Below are positions 36,192-43,974 of a DNA stretch of 64,000 bases, piece by piece. How positions within the stretch are numbered: the first letter of the stretch is position 1; the number at the start of each line of letters is the position of its first letter. Made by a program: the position numbers and the translations under genes. The notes beneath the pieces were generated by a model that had not been told where the DNA came from, did no database searches, and worked only from the letters and a program-made list of their open reading frames with translations. This DNA is from Roseovarius aestuariivivens (GTDB taxonomy: Bacteria; Pseudomonadota; Alphaproteobacteria; Rhodobacterales; Rhodobacteraceae), in NCBI RefSeq assembly GCF_004761875.1, contig NZ_SJEY01000001.1:434001-498000 (forward strand). The letters run 5' to 3'.

Positions 36192-36566
36192 CTATTCGGC
36201 GTCGGCTTCGGCTTTCGTCGCATGCTCGGTGCCCGGGGCGTGCTCGGGCGGCGAATACGTCGTATAAAGCTTGAGCGGACCGCTACCGGTATTTGTGAAG
36301 TTGTGGAAAGCGCCGGACGGCACGAAGCACAGGTCGCCTTCCGTTACCTCCGTCTCGGCCTCGCCGATCTTGGCTTTGCCGGTGCCCTCGACGAAAATAA
36401 GGATCTGGTCGTGGCCTTCGTGGACCTCGCCACCGATTTCGCCGCCTTCGGGCACGGCCATCAGCACCAGCTGCGTCTTGTCCCCGGTGTAGATGACCTC
36501 TCGGAATTCGGTGTTTTCCTTTGCCATCTGGACGATGGGCATCGTGGTTTTCTGCGTCTCTGACAT
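36192..36566 (-). CDS. cupin-domain protein
   Basis: 124 residues from the ATG at 36566 (AAGGTGA 8 nt upstream; an in-frame GTG lies three codons before). Single cupin: metal-binding motif 1 GEVHEGHDQILIFVEGTGKAKIG with two His and a Glu-like position, and motif 2 LCFVPSGAFHNFTNTG with the last His. Small single-domain cupins have many possible enzymatic or sensing roles and the function is not known. It lies tail-to-tail with the transglycosylase gene. Confidence 0.87.
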   Translation of the reverse strand: MSETQKTTMPIVQMAKENTEFREVIYTGDKTQLVLMAVPEGGEIGGEVHEGHDQILIFVEGTGKAKIGEAETEVTEGDLCFVPSGAFHNFTNTGSGPLKLYTTYSPPEHAPGTEHATKAEADAE

Positions 36567-36626
36567 ATGTTTCACCTTCGATTGCTTGCTTGATGATCAA
36601 ACGTCAGGCGCAAGGAACAGGTTCCG

Positions 36627-38408
36627 TCAGAGGGGCCAGAACACCAGGATAGCCGGGATCGAAACCGCCACGACCAGCAATTCCAGGGGCAGGCCCATGC
36701 GCCAGTAGTCGCCGAACTGATAGCCGCCGGCACCCATAATAAGCGTGTTGTTCTTGTGACCGATGGGCGTGAGAAACGCGCAGGAGGCCGCTACTGCGAC
36801 CGCCATGAGGAACGGGTCTGGAGAGACGCCAAGCGTCCGGGCCATTTCGATGCCAACGGGGGCCGCAACCAGGCTTGTAGCGGTGTTGTTGAGTACATCC
36901 GACAGCGTCATGGTGACCACCATCAACGCGGTCAGCACCGCCCACGCGGGCAGGCCTTCGGTCAACGTGAGGAGCTGGCTGGCCAGAAGGTCCGTGCCGC
37001 CGGTATCCTTGAGCGCGGTGCCGAGCGGGATCAGTGAGCCGAGCAGCACGACCACGGGCCACTCCACCTTTCTGTAAAGATCGTTTCCCGGCAGCACCCC
37101 GGTGAGGAGATAGGCGACGACGACACAGCCAAGCCCGATCGGCAAGGACACGATCCCGAAGGTCGCCGCGAAAACGGCCGCCGCGAAAAGGCTGATGGCC
37201 AGCCAGACCTTGTCCTGCCGGATCACGAACAGGCCGCGCTCGGCCAGCGGTAGGCAGCCGAGCCAGTCGGCCACGTTGATCGCGTCGTCCTTGGGCGTGA
37301 GGAGCAGTAGGATATCGCCCGGTTGCACCTTGACCCGGCGCAGGTGGTTGCGGATTTGCCGACCCTGGCGGGAAACCCCCACGACGACGGTGCGATGCCG
37401 CCAGTGGAGTCCGATGGACTGCGCCGTTTTTCCGGCGATGCGCGCGTCGCGGGGCACCACAAGTTCCAGCAATTCCAGCCCGTCGGCATTTTCGCGAGTA
37501 GCGTCGCGGCGGTCGGCATCGGTGTAGTCGAGCTTGTGGGTCGACCGGAACTCTTCCAGCGCTTCGGCTGTGGCTTCGAGCACCAGAACGTCACCCGCCC
37601 GGATTCCGGTTCGCCGGGCACTGCCGAAGCGGCGTTTCCCGTCACGAATAAGCCCTAGGATATCAACGTCTTGGTCGCCGCCTGCGTCGTAGACGTCGCC
37701 GACGGTCTGACCGATGATCGGGTTGTCCTGAGGCACCAGAAGTTCGGCCAGGTAGACGGATGTATCGCGCAATTCCGCGCTGCTGTCCTGGTCGCAGACC
37801 CGCGCGGGCATCAGCCGCCAGCCGATCAGCGCCACGAAGGCCACCCCGGCGAGGGCGGTGATCGCGCCGACAGGCGTGAAATCGAACATGGCGAAGCTCT
37901 CGCCCAGCTCCTCTTCGCGGATCGAGGCGATGATGATGTTGGGCGGTGTGCCGATCAGTGTGACCATCCCGCCAAGGATCGTGGCGAAAGACAGCGGCAT
38001 CAGTGTGAGACCGGGCGCTCGCCCGGCCTTGCGGGCGGTTTCCACGTCGACGGGCATCAACAGGGCAAGCGCGGCTACGTTGTTGATAAAGCCGGACAAA
38101 GCGGCGCTCAGCCCGCTCATGGTTGCGATGTGGGCTTGAACGGAGCGTGTGCTGTCGATCAGGGTGCGGGTGATCATCTGCACCGCCCCGGCCTGCACGA
38201 GGCCGGACGAGACCACGAGCACCAGGGCGACGATGATCGTGGCATGGTGGCCGAACCCCGAAAAGGCGTCTTCCGCCGGCACGAGACCGCAGAGCACGGC
38301 GACCAGCAGTGCGGCGAAGGCGACGAGATCAAAGCGGATCCGGCCCCAGATCAGAAGACCGAAGAGGACCGCGAAAATGGCGAAAAGGGCGATCTGGTCC
38401 TGGGTCAC
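36627..38408 (-). CDS. SLC13-family (DASS) permease with RCK_C domains
   Basis: 593 residues from a GTG at 38408 with GGGAGG 5 nt upstream; an in-frame ATG at 38474 lacks an RBS. Same layout as the permease at 33784: membrane part, two cytosolic RCK_C domains (LAELLVPQDNPIIGQTVGDVY and LELLELVVPRDARIAGKTAQSIGL), membrane part. SNT-like motifs SGFINNVAALALLMPVD with GTPPNIIIAS, and DVLNNTATSLVAAPVGIEMA with TPIGHKNNTLIMGAGGY are intact. Likely anion/sodium symporter, substrate unknown. Confidence 0.9.
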   Translation of the reverse strand: MTQDQIALFAIFAVLFGLLIWGRIRFDLVAFAALLVAVLCGLVPAEDAFSGFGHHATIIVALVLVVSSGLVQAGAVQMITRTLIDSTRSVQAHIATMSGLSAALSGFINNVAALALLMPVDVETARKAGRAPGLTLMPLSFATILGGMVTLIGTPPNIIIASIREEELGESFAMFDFTPVGAITALAGVAFVALIGWRLMPARVCDQDSSAELRDTSVYLAELLVPQDNPIIGQTVGDVYDAGGDQDVDILGLIRDGKRRFGSARRTGIRAGDVLVLEATAEALEEFRSTHKLDYTDADRRDATRENADGLELLELVVPRDARIAGKTAQSIGLHWRHRTVVVGVSRQGRQIRNHLRRVKVQPGDILLLLTPKDDAINVADWLGCLPLAERGLFVIRQDKVWLAISLFAAAVFAATFGIVSLPIGLGCVVVAYLLTGVLPGNDLYRKVEWPVVVLLGSLIPLGTALKDTGGTDLLASQLLTLTEGLPAWAVLTALMVVTMTLSDVLNNTATSLVAAPVGIEMARTLGVSPDPFLMAVAVAASCAFLTPIGHKNNTLIMGAGGYQFGDYWRMGLPLELLVVAVSIPAILVFWPL

Positions 38409-38530
38409 GAAACCTCCCGTGCAGGTGTTGCAGACAAACGCGAAACGCATGGCGATGCAAGCGGGTTGCAGCACCGCCGTCCGGTGACATATAGAGTGCC
38501 AGATCGTCAGCAGATTTTCCGGAGGTCACC

Positions 38531-39280
38531 ATGGCCGGCCATTCCAAATGGGCCAATATCCAGCACCGCAAGGGCCGCCAGGACGCCCAGCGGGCCAAGC
38601 TTTTCTCGAAGCTTTCCAAGGAGATAACCGTCGCCGCCAAGATGGGCGATCCGGACCCGGACAAGAACCCGCGCCTGCGCCTTGCCGTCAAGCAGGCCAA
38701 GTCGCAATCCATGCCCAACGACAATATCGACCGCGCCATCAAGAAGGCGATGGGGGGCGATGGGGAGGATTATGAAGAAATCCGGTACGAAGGGTACGGG
38801 CCCAACGGGGTGGCGGTGATCGTCGAGGCGATGACCGACAACCGCAATCGCACCGCGTCGAACGTCCGCTCGACCTTTACCAAGAACGGCGGCAACCTTG
38901 GAGAGACCGGATCCGTGGGCTTCATGTTCGAGCGCAAGGGTGCGGTGAGCTACCCAGCGGAGGCGGGAGACGCCGACACGGTGATGATGGCCGCGATCGA
39001 GGCCGGGGCAGAAGATGTGGAATCGGGCGAGGATGGCCACATCATCTGGTGTGCCGACACGGATCTGAGCGAGGTCTCGACAGCGCTGGAAGCGGAGCTG
39101 GGCGAGAGCCAGGAGACCAAACTGGTGTGGCGTCCGACCAACACGACCGAGCTGGATCTTGAGGCCATGCAGAAGCTCATGAAGCTGATCGAGGCGCTGG
39201 AAGACGACGATGACGTGCAGAACGTCACGACGAATTTCGAGGCCTCCGACGAGGTGATGGCGCAACTGGCCGCGGAGTGA
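38531..39280 (+). CDS. YebC/PmpR-family protein
   Basis: 249 residues. Begins [20 protein letters not shown], the invariant start of the YebC/TACO1 family, with [12 protein letters not shown] and [24 protein letters not shown] in domain 2. Family members bind DNA or, as shown for mitochondrial TACO1 and some bacterial YebC, assist translation of proline-rich stretches. The ATG follows CCGGAGGTCACC. Divergent from the SLC13 gene, and closed by the hairpins at 39292-39381. Confidence 0.95.
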   Translation: MAGHSKWANIQHRKGRQDAQRAKLFSKLSKEITVAAKMGDPDPDKNPRLRLAVKQAKSQSMPNDNIDRAIKKAMGGDGEDYEEIRYEGYGPNGVAVIVEAMTDNRNRTASNVRSTFTKNGGNLGETGSVGFMFERKGAVSYPAEAGDADTVMMAAIEAGAEDVESGEDGHIIWCADTDLSEVSTALEAELGESQETKLVWRPTNTTELDLEAMQKLMKLIEALEDDDDVQNVTTNFEASDEVMAQLAAE

Positions 39281-39291
39281 TCCGGGGCCGG

Positions 39292-39342
39292 TTTGTACAA
39301 AATGGAGCAGGTTTTTCAGGGCCTTTGTCCATTTTGTACAAA
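39292..39342. terminator. perfect 15-bp inverted repeat between convergent genes
   Basis: TTTGTACAAAATGGA (39292-39306) is exactly complementary to TCCATTTTGTACAAA (39328-39342), with a 21-nt loop. Each arm contains the smaller palindrome TTTGTACAAA. It starts 11 bp after the yebC stop, so as RNA it forms a long hairpin that could stop transcription in both directions; as DNA each arm could be a protein site. Confidence 0.6.
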
Positions 39343-39358
39343 ATTTTCAGGGTGTCAT

Positions 39359-39381
39359 GGCGGGCTAAAAGCCCGCCCTAC
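39359..39381. repeat. REP-like palindrome
   Basis: GGCGGGCT-AAA-AGCCCGCC followed by CTAC. On the minus strand it reads TAGGGCGGGC..., where TAG is the stop codon of the DNA methyltransferase gene. The element at 7109-7133 has the same layout and also supplies a stop codon. Confidence 0.65.
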
Positions 39382-41018
39382 AGGTCGAGTTTTCCCTGAG
39401 CGGTTCGATCTTCCTCGCGCGCGGCCTTTTTGAAGGTGTCGTCGCGGCGGGCGGGCAGGCGCACGGCGCGGTCACGCAAGTTTAACGCCTCTTCAATCGT
39501 GACGATCTGGATGCGCGGCACCGGCTCGAATCCCTCCATCTGAAATTGACCGGCGGCGGCGGCCTCGGCTACCATGGTCTTCTTCGGCTCGGTCAGGGTG
39601 AGGAAAATGCCGATCTCTGCCTTTTCGCGCTCGATGACGCCGCGCAGGTCGCGGATCATGCCGACGCCGATATTGTCACCGGCCTTGACCGAGACGATGG
39701 CGCGGTCGGTCTTGCCGAAATAGATATTGCCGTCGATCCCCTTGTCGGCCCCTTTCTTGCCCATGTTGCCCGGCTGGGCGTTGATGAGAGAAAGCGCCCA
39801 TTTTTCGAACTCGAAATAGTAATTCTTGTCGGTGCGGCCTCGGTTGGCCATGTCGCGCGCGCCCGAGATGTCCTGTGGCACGCCATGGGTGGTAAACTCG
39901 ACCTTGGGGAAAGCATCGCGCAGGCGCTTTTCAATGAGGCCAATGGCAAGGTGGGTGACGTCGATGCCGATCCAGTTGCGCCCCAGTTTCTCGGCGGCAT
40001 GGACGGTGGTGCCGCAGCCGCAGAACGGGTCGAGCACCACGTCGCCTTCGTTGGAGGAGGCGGAGAGGATGCGTTCGAGGAGCGCGACGGGTTTCTGGGT
40101 GGGATACCCGAGGCGTTCTTTGGCCTGGGAGTTCAGCGGTGGGATATCCGTCCAGATGTCGCCCATGACACCGCCTTCCATTTCGTTAAGATAGCGTTTA
40201 AGGCGAGGCCTTTTTGAATGGTCCATTTCACCCGTTTCGGTTGTCGGATACCAAATTCGACCCTCATCATGAAGGCGCTGCATCGTTTCGTGTTGATATC
40301 GCCAGCCTTTTTCCGGGAATGGAAAGCCTTTCCATTCGTACATCATCTTTGGGCGAGGACTTGGACTTGTCATATTATCCAAGTGATAAGGTCCACGTCC
40401 GTCTTTGTCGTCTCGACCGTATTTAGACTTCACGTATTCTTCGGAATGCGGCTCTCGCGGTGTGTTCCAGATAAATCCCTTTTCGGACTTGGCGTAGAAC
40501 AGGATACAGTCTGCGTTGTTACTCCAAGTTTTTGCATCGCTGTGGGTTGTCGTCCGCTTCCAATCAATTTCATTCTTGAAACAACGCGCGCCAAACACCG
40601 CATCCAGCAGGATCTTAAGGTAGTGGCTCGCCGTCGGGTCGCAGTGTAGATAGAGGCTGCCGGTGGGTTTCAGAACCCGGTGCAGCTCCAGCAGCCGCAC
40701 GGCCATCATGGCGAGATAGGCCATCATGTCGTTCTCACCCAGAAAGCTGCGCATCGCGCGCAGCATTTCCGCCGCCGCGCCATTGCCGGAGCGCAGGACC
40801 TCGCCAAAGGCTTCCTCGGCGGCATCGGTCCAGTGCCAGGTGTCGTCGAAGGCCTCGATCTGTGCCGCGCTTTCATTGCCGTGCGGGCCTTTGAATAGCA
40901 CGTTGTAGGAGGCGTTGGAGTTGAAGGGCGGGTCGAGATAGATCAGATCGACGCTTTCATCCGCGATGCTTTCGCGCAGCACGGCGAGGTTGTCGCCATA
41001 GTAGAGGTGATTGCCCAT
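39378..41018 (-). CDS. site-specific DNA methyltransferase with C-terminal Mrr-like nuclease domain
   Basis: 546 residues. Beta-class amino-methyltransferase: catalytic motif IV DPPF at residues 29-32, SAM motif I DPFCGCGTT at 330-338, with the target-recognition region between. The C-terminal ~140 residues have an Mrr-type nuclease core (GADKGIDG at 423-430, IVSVKAG at 441-447), with Asp429 and Lys445 spaced as in PD-(D/E)XK enzymes but Ser instead of Glu/Gln two residues before the Lys. The part encoded by about 40190-40620 (residues 133-276) is about 45% GC against about 65% around it. No separate nuclease or specificity gene is adjacent. Confidence 0.88.
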   Translation of the reverse strand: MGNHLYYGDNLAVLRESIADESVDLIYLDPPFNSNASYNVLFKGPHGNESAAQIEAFDDTWHWTDAAEEAFGEVLRSGNGAAAEMLRAMRSFLGENDMMAYLAMMAVRLLELHRVLKPTGSLYLHCDPTASHYLKILLDAVFGARCFKNEIDWKRTTTHSDAKTWSNNADCILFYAKSEKGFIWNTPREPHSEEYVKSKYGRDDKDGRGPYHLDNMTSPSPRPKMMYEWKGFPFPEKGWRYQHETMQRLHDEGRIWYPTTETGEMDHSKRPRLKRYLNEMEGGVMGDIWTDIPPLNSQAKERLGYPTQKPVALLERILSASSNEGDVVLDPFCGCGTTVHAAEKLGRNWIGIDVTHLAIGLIEKRLRDAFPKVEFTTHGVPQDISGARDMANRGRTDKNYYFEFEKWALSLINAQPGNMGKKGADKGIDGNIYFGKTDRAIVSVKAGDNIGVGMIRDLRGVIEREKAEIGIFLTLTEPKKTMVAEAAAAGQFQMEGFEPVPRIQIVTIEEALNLRDRAVRLPARRDDTFKKAAREEDRTAQGKLDL

Positions 41019-41035
41019 CTGCCGATCCTCGTGCT

Positions 41036-41058
41036 GTCACATCTTGGGGATGTGTGAC
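41036..41058. promoter_or_regulatory. hairpin or operator-like palindrome upstream of the methyltransferase gene
   Basis: CACATC-TTGGG-GATGTG (41038-41054) flanked by imperfect GT/AC extensions lies 20 bp upstream of the methyltransferase start, in the 123-bp gap to the divergent LysE gene. It could be an autoregulatory site; evidence is the symmetry alone. Confidence 0.3.
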
Positions 41059-41141
41059 TTGTGCTGACGATCACTTTAGACGACATGGGCCATAACGCAA
41101 TGCCGCGCGGAAGCACGGCCTACGAGGCGGGAGAATCGTAC

Positions 41142-41735
41142 ATGGAAGCTGTACTGGCCGGGTTCGGGCTTGGGTTTTCGCTGATCCTCGCCATCGGGGC
41201 GCAGAATGCGTTCGTGCTGCGGCAGGGCTTGCGGCGGGCGCATGTGCTGCCCGTCGTGCTCACCTGCGCGCTGAGCGATGCGGTGCTGATCGCGGCGGGC
41301 GTCGCGGGGTTCGGCGCGCTGGCCGAGGCGGTGCCGGGGCTGGAGCGGATCATGCGCTATGGCGGGGCGGCGTTTCTGCTGTGGTACGGCGCGCGGGCGT
41401 TTTGGGCCGCTTGGCGCGGGGGTGAGGCGCTGAAGGCGGGGCAGGGCGCGGGGAGCCTGCGCGCCGCGCTTCTCACCTGTCTCGCGCTGACCTGGCTCAA
41501 TCCGCATGTCTATCTCGACACGGTCGTACTCTTGGGGTCGATCTCGGCGCAGTATGACAACCGGCTGGCCTTTGCGCTGGGGGCCATGACGGCGAGCTTC
41601 GTCTTTTTCTTTTCGCTGGGGTACGGCGCGCGGGGGCTGGCGCCGCTTTTCGCGCGGCCAGCGGCGTGGCGGGGCCTCGATGCGTTGGTGGGGCTGGTGA
41701 TGTGGGCGATTGCCGCTAAGCTGCTTCTGGGCTGA
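41142..41735 (+). CDS. LysE/ArgO-family amino acid exporter
   Basis: 197 residues from the ATG at 41142 (GCGGGAG 9 nt upstream). Six hydrophobic helices; the start GFGLGFSLILAIGAQNAFVLRQGL with GAQNAFVLRQG is the LysE/ArgO signature, and LTWLNPHVYLDTVVLLGSI is the second conserved block. Exports basic amino acids (lysine/arginine) to avoid toxic build-up. The next gene follows 16 bp downstream. Confidence 0.92.
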   Translation: MEAVLAGFGLGFSLILAIGAQNAFVLRQGLRRAHVLPVVLTCALSDAVLIAAGVAGFGALAEAVPGLERIMRYGGAAFLLWYGARAFWAAWRGGEALKAGQGAGSLRAALLTCLALTWLNPHVYLDTVVLLGSISAQYDNRLAFALGAMTASFVFFFSLGYGARGLAPLFARPAAWRGLDALVGLVMWAIAAKLLLG

Positions 41736-41751
41736 GCAGGAAAGGGCGGGC

Positions 41752-42033
41752 ATGGACATTCATCTGGACGAGACCGAGAGCAAGGGGCGCTACCGGGTGC
41801 GCCTTGACGGTGGGCCGGAGGCGGAGCTGACCTTTTCCAAGCTGGGGGCGAAGGCGATCATCATCGACCATACCGGCGTGCCGGACGTGTATCGCGGGCA
41901 GGGCGTGGGCGAGGCGCTGGTCCGGCGCGCGGTCGAGGATGCGCGGGCGGCGGGCAAGACGATCACGCCGCTTTGCCCCTTTGCCGCCAGCCAGTTCCGG
42001 CGGCATCCCGAATGGCACGATGTGCTGGGCTGA
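41752..42033 (+). CDS. GNAT-like N-acetyltransferase (YjdJ type)
   Basis: 93 residues from the ATG at 41752 behind AGGAAAGGG. Short GCN5-related fold: acetyl-CoA pyrophosphate loop YRGQGVGEALVRRAVEDARAAG followed by the LCPFAASQFRRHPEW end, typical of the small YjdJ/Gtn family, whose substrate is not known. It ends 3 bp from the convergent soxT stop. Confidence 0.87.
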   Translation: MDIHLDETESKGRYRVRLDGGPEAELTFSKLGAKAIIIDHTGVPDVYRGQGVGEALVRRAVEDARAAGKTITPLCPFAASQFRRHPEWHDVLG

Positions 42034-42036
42034 GCC

Positions 42037-43092
42037 TTACTCGGCTGGTTGAAAGCCCGTGATGAGCTGGCGCAGGCCGAGGGCGGCGCCAGCGAAGATC
42101 GCCAGGAAGGTCACCGGCGCCGAGACCGCGAGCACGGAGAAGGCCGAGAGGCCCTGACCCACGGTGCAGCCCATGGCGAGCACCGCGCCCGCGCCCATCA
42201 GCCCCGCGCCCAGCATCTGGCGGCGCAGCTCGCGCGGGTCTTCGCAGGCCTCCCACTGGAAGTGTCCCTTGAAGAGCGAGCCTACGACGGCGCCGAGCAC
42301 GACGCCCGCGACGGAGCCCACCGCGAAAGAGGGCGCGCGCACCGAGGCGGTCATGACGTAAAGCAGGCTTTCGCCCACGGGGGCGGAAAAGCTGTGCGAG
42401 ACGACCGGCATCGCGGCAAAGCCATGCGTGGCGACCCAGGTGCTGCCCGCCCAGCCAAAGAGGATCGCGACCCCCACGATGAGCGACCAGAAAATCGCGG
42501 ACGGTTCTGACAAAAGGCTGCGCGAGGCAAGAGCGCCAAGCGTGACCGCCGCGCCCATGGCGAGGCCCAGAGCCGGGATGCCGAGGCCGGTGGCGGCAGA
42601 GATCATGTGGGCAAGCCCAGGGGGCGTGTCGGTCACATCGACCTGCGGAAAGATCATGTTGCGCAGGCCGGCGAGCGGGCCGAAGAGCACGGCATAGGCC
42701 GCAACCCCCATGACCAGCATCACCACGAAGGCGCGCAGATCGCCGCCGCCGAGCCGGGCCAGCATGCCGTAGCCGCAATTGCCCGCCAGCGCCATGCCGT
42801 AGCCGAACATGAGGCCACCGAGGATCGACGCCATCGGCATCCAGCGGATCGAGAGATAGTAGCTTTGCGCGGGATCAAAGAGGCCTGCGCCCATCAGGGC
42901 GAAGCTGCCCATGATGCCGATGCCGATCGCGAGGATCCACATGCGCATGCGCAGGGAGGAGCCGCCGTAGAGAAGATCTTCGATCGCGCCCAAAGTGCAA
43001 AACCGTCCCAGCCGCGCGGCCAGCCCCAGCAGAAGGCCCGAGCCAAGGCCCACAAGCGCCACCAGTGCGGCGTCACTTATCCAGTTATACAT
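42037..43092 (-). CDS. soxT: YeeE/YedE-family sulfur-compound transporter SoxT
   Basis: 351 residues from the ATG at 43092 (GGGAGGACGAC upstream). Nine or so hydrophobic helices with repeated glycine and cysteine motifs: RLGRFCTLGA, ALAGNCGYGMLARLGGG and AMGCTVGQGLSAFS, the cysteines being those that pass thiosulfate in YeeE structures. Likely imports thiosulfate or another sulfur species for signalling or assimilation. It is transcribed leftward after soxS and soxR, as in other Rhodobacteraceae sox loci. Confidence 0.88.
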   Translation of the reverse strand: MYNWISDAALVALVGLGSGLLLGLAARLGRFCTLGAIEDLLYGGSSLRMRMWILAIGIGIMGSFALMGAGLFDPAQSYYLSIRWMPMASILGGLMFGYGMALAGNCGYGMLARLGGGDLRAFVVMLVMGVAAYAVLFGPLAGLRNMIFPQVDVTDTPPGLAHMISAATGLGIPALGLAMGAAVTLGALASRSLLSEPSAIFWSLIVGVAILFGWAGSTWVATHGFAAMPVVSHSFSAPVGESLLYVMTASVRAPSFAVGSVAGVVLGAVVGSLFKGHFQWEACEDPRELRRQMLGAGLMGAGAVLAMGCTVGQGLSAFSVLAVSAPVTFLAIFAGAALGLRQLITGFQPAE

Positions 43093-43123
43093 GTCGTCCT
43101 CCCGGTGTGCGCAGGGAGGTTCC

Positions 43124-43477
43124 TCAGCTTTCGCGTGGTCCCGAGTCCTGCGCACAGAAAAGATCATACACCGTTTCGAGGATCTTGCGAGGGCGCTCGT
43201 CGGCGAGACTGTAGTAGATGGTCTTGCCCTCACGGCGGGGCACCACCAGCCCTTCCAGGCGCAGGCGCGACAGCTGTTGCGAGACGGCGGCCTGACGGGC
43301 CGAAAGCAGCTCTTCCAGTTCGGTGACGGATTTCTCGCCGGAGACCAGATGACAGAGGATCATCAGCCGGCCTTCGTGGCTGATCGCCTTGAGAAAATTG
43401 GCCGCATGGGTGGCGTTGGTCATCATGCGGTCCATTTCCGCGTCGTCGAGCGTCTTGTCGAAAACCGGCAGTCCCAT
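43124..43477 (-). CDS. soxR: ArsR-family sox repressor, two-cysteine persulfide-sensor type
   Basis: 117 residues from the ATG at 43477 (GAGGACGGA upstream; a GTG at 43513 is in frame). Winged helix: ANFLKAISHEGRLMILCHL, VTELEELLSARQAAVSQQLSRL recognition helix, GKTIYYSL wing. Cys42 (LMILCHL) and Cys108 (VYDLFCAQ) are 66 residues apart, the same spacing as the two cysteines of Rhodobacter SqrR that join through a polysulfide bridge. So it probably releases DNA when reactive sulfur appears. It regulates the divergent sox operons. Confidence 0.92.
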   Translation of the reverse strand: MGLPVFDKTLDDAEMDRMMTNATHAANFLKAISHEGRLMILCHLVSGEKSVTELEELLSARQAAVSQQLSRLRLEGLVVPRREGKTIYYSLADERPRKILETVYDLFCAQDSGPRES

Positions 43478-43513
43478 AGTTTGTCCGTCCTCATGTGGCG
43501 GGCGATCCCGCAC

Positions 43514-43897
43514 TTAGTTTGTAACCTCGGGCGAGGTGAAATCGGTATTGCGCGTAAGCATACGTTCCAGCAACGGCCAGAAGAAATCCTCGCCGGGGTA
43601 GCCTTCGAGGCGGTCGATCTCTTTTCCGTTCTCGACCAGAAGGAATGTGGGCGTGAAAACCACGCGTCCGCCCGTGAGGGCGATATCCGTCTCGTCCATC
43701 TCTTTGATCTGGACCATGCGCAGCGGGGCGAAATTGCCCTCGGCGGTCTTGGGGTAGATCGGGCCGATCGTATCTTTCCACTCGATACAATAGTGACAGC
43801 CGGGCTGTTCGACCATCACGAGTTCCAGCGCCCGCGCGGGCAGGGCGGCCAGCGCGGCGAGGAAGATCGAAAAAAGCAGTGCCCGTCTGTGTGGCAT
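43514..43897 (-). CDS. soxS: periplasmic thioredoxin SoxS
   Basis: 127 residues from the ATG at 43897, giving a normal signal peptide (MPHRRALLFSIFLAALAALPARA); a start at 43927 would put the operator inside the gene. Thioredoxin-like domain with CHYC active site (EQPGCHYCIEW) and the cis-Pro in VVFTPTFLLV. In Paracoccus SoxS reactivates SoxYZ by reducing its carrier cysteine. It is co-transcribed with soxR (36 bp apart). Confidence 0.9.
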   Translation of the reverse strand: MPHRRALLFSIFLAALAALPARALELVMVEQPGCHYCIEWKDTIGPIYPKTAEGNFAPLRMVQIKEMDETDIALTGGRVVFTPTFLLVENGKEIDRLEGYPGEDFFWPLLERMLTRNTDFTSPEVTN

Positions 43898-43917
43898 CCC
43901 GAGAAACTCTATTAGCT

Positions 43918-43932
43918 GTTGTGTCATACAAC
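43918..43932. promoter_or_regulatory. operator-like inverted repeat, soxS-soxV region
   Basis: GTTGT-GTCAT-ACAAC, a perfect 5-5-5 palindrome 21 bp before the soxS start. A likely SoxR site given its position. Confidence 0.5.
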
Positions 43933-43944
43933 GTAATTTGAATA

Positions 43945-43960
43945 TGTTGATACTACAACA
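43945..43960. promoter_or_regulatory. second operator-like inverted repeat, soxS-soxV region
   Basis: TGTTG-ATACTA-CAACA, a perfect palindrome centred about 27.5 bp from the first and 15 bp before soxV, sharing GTTG/CAAC half-sites with it. It would let one regulator shut both divergent promoters. Confidence 0.5.
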
Positions 43961-43974
43961 AAAGGAAAGCGCGC

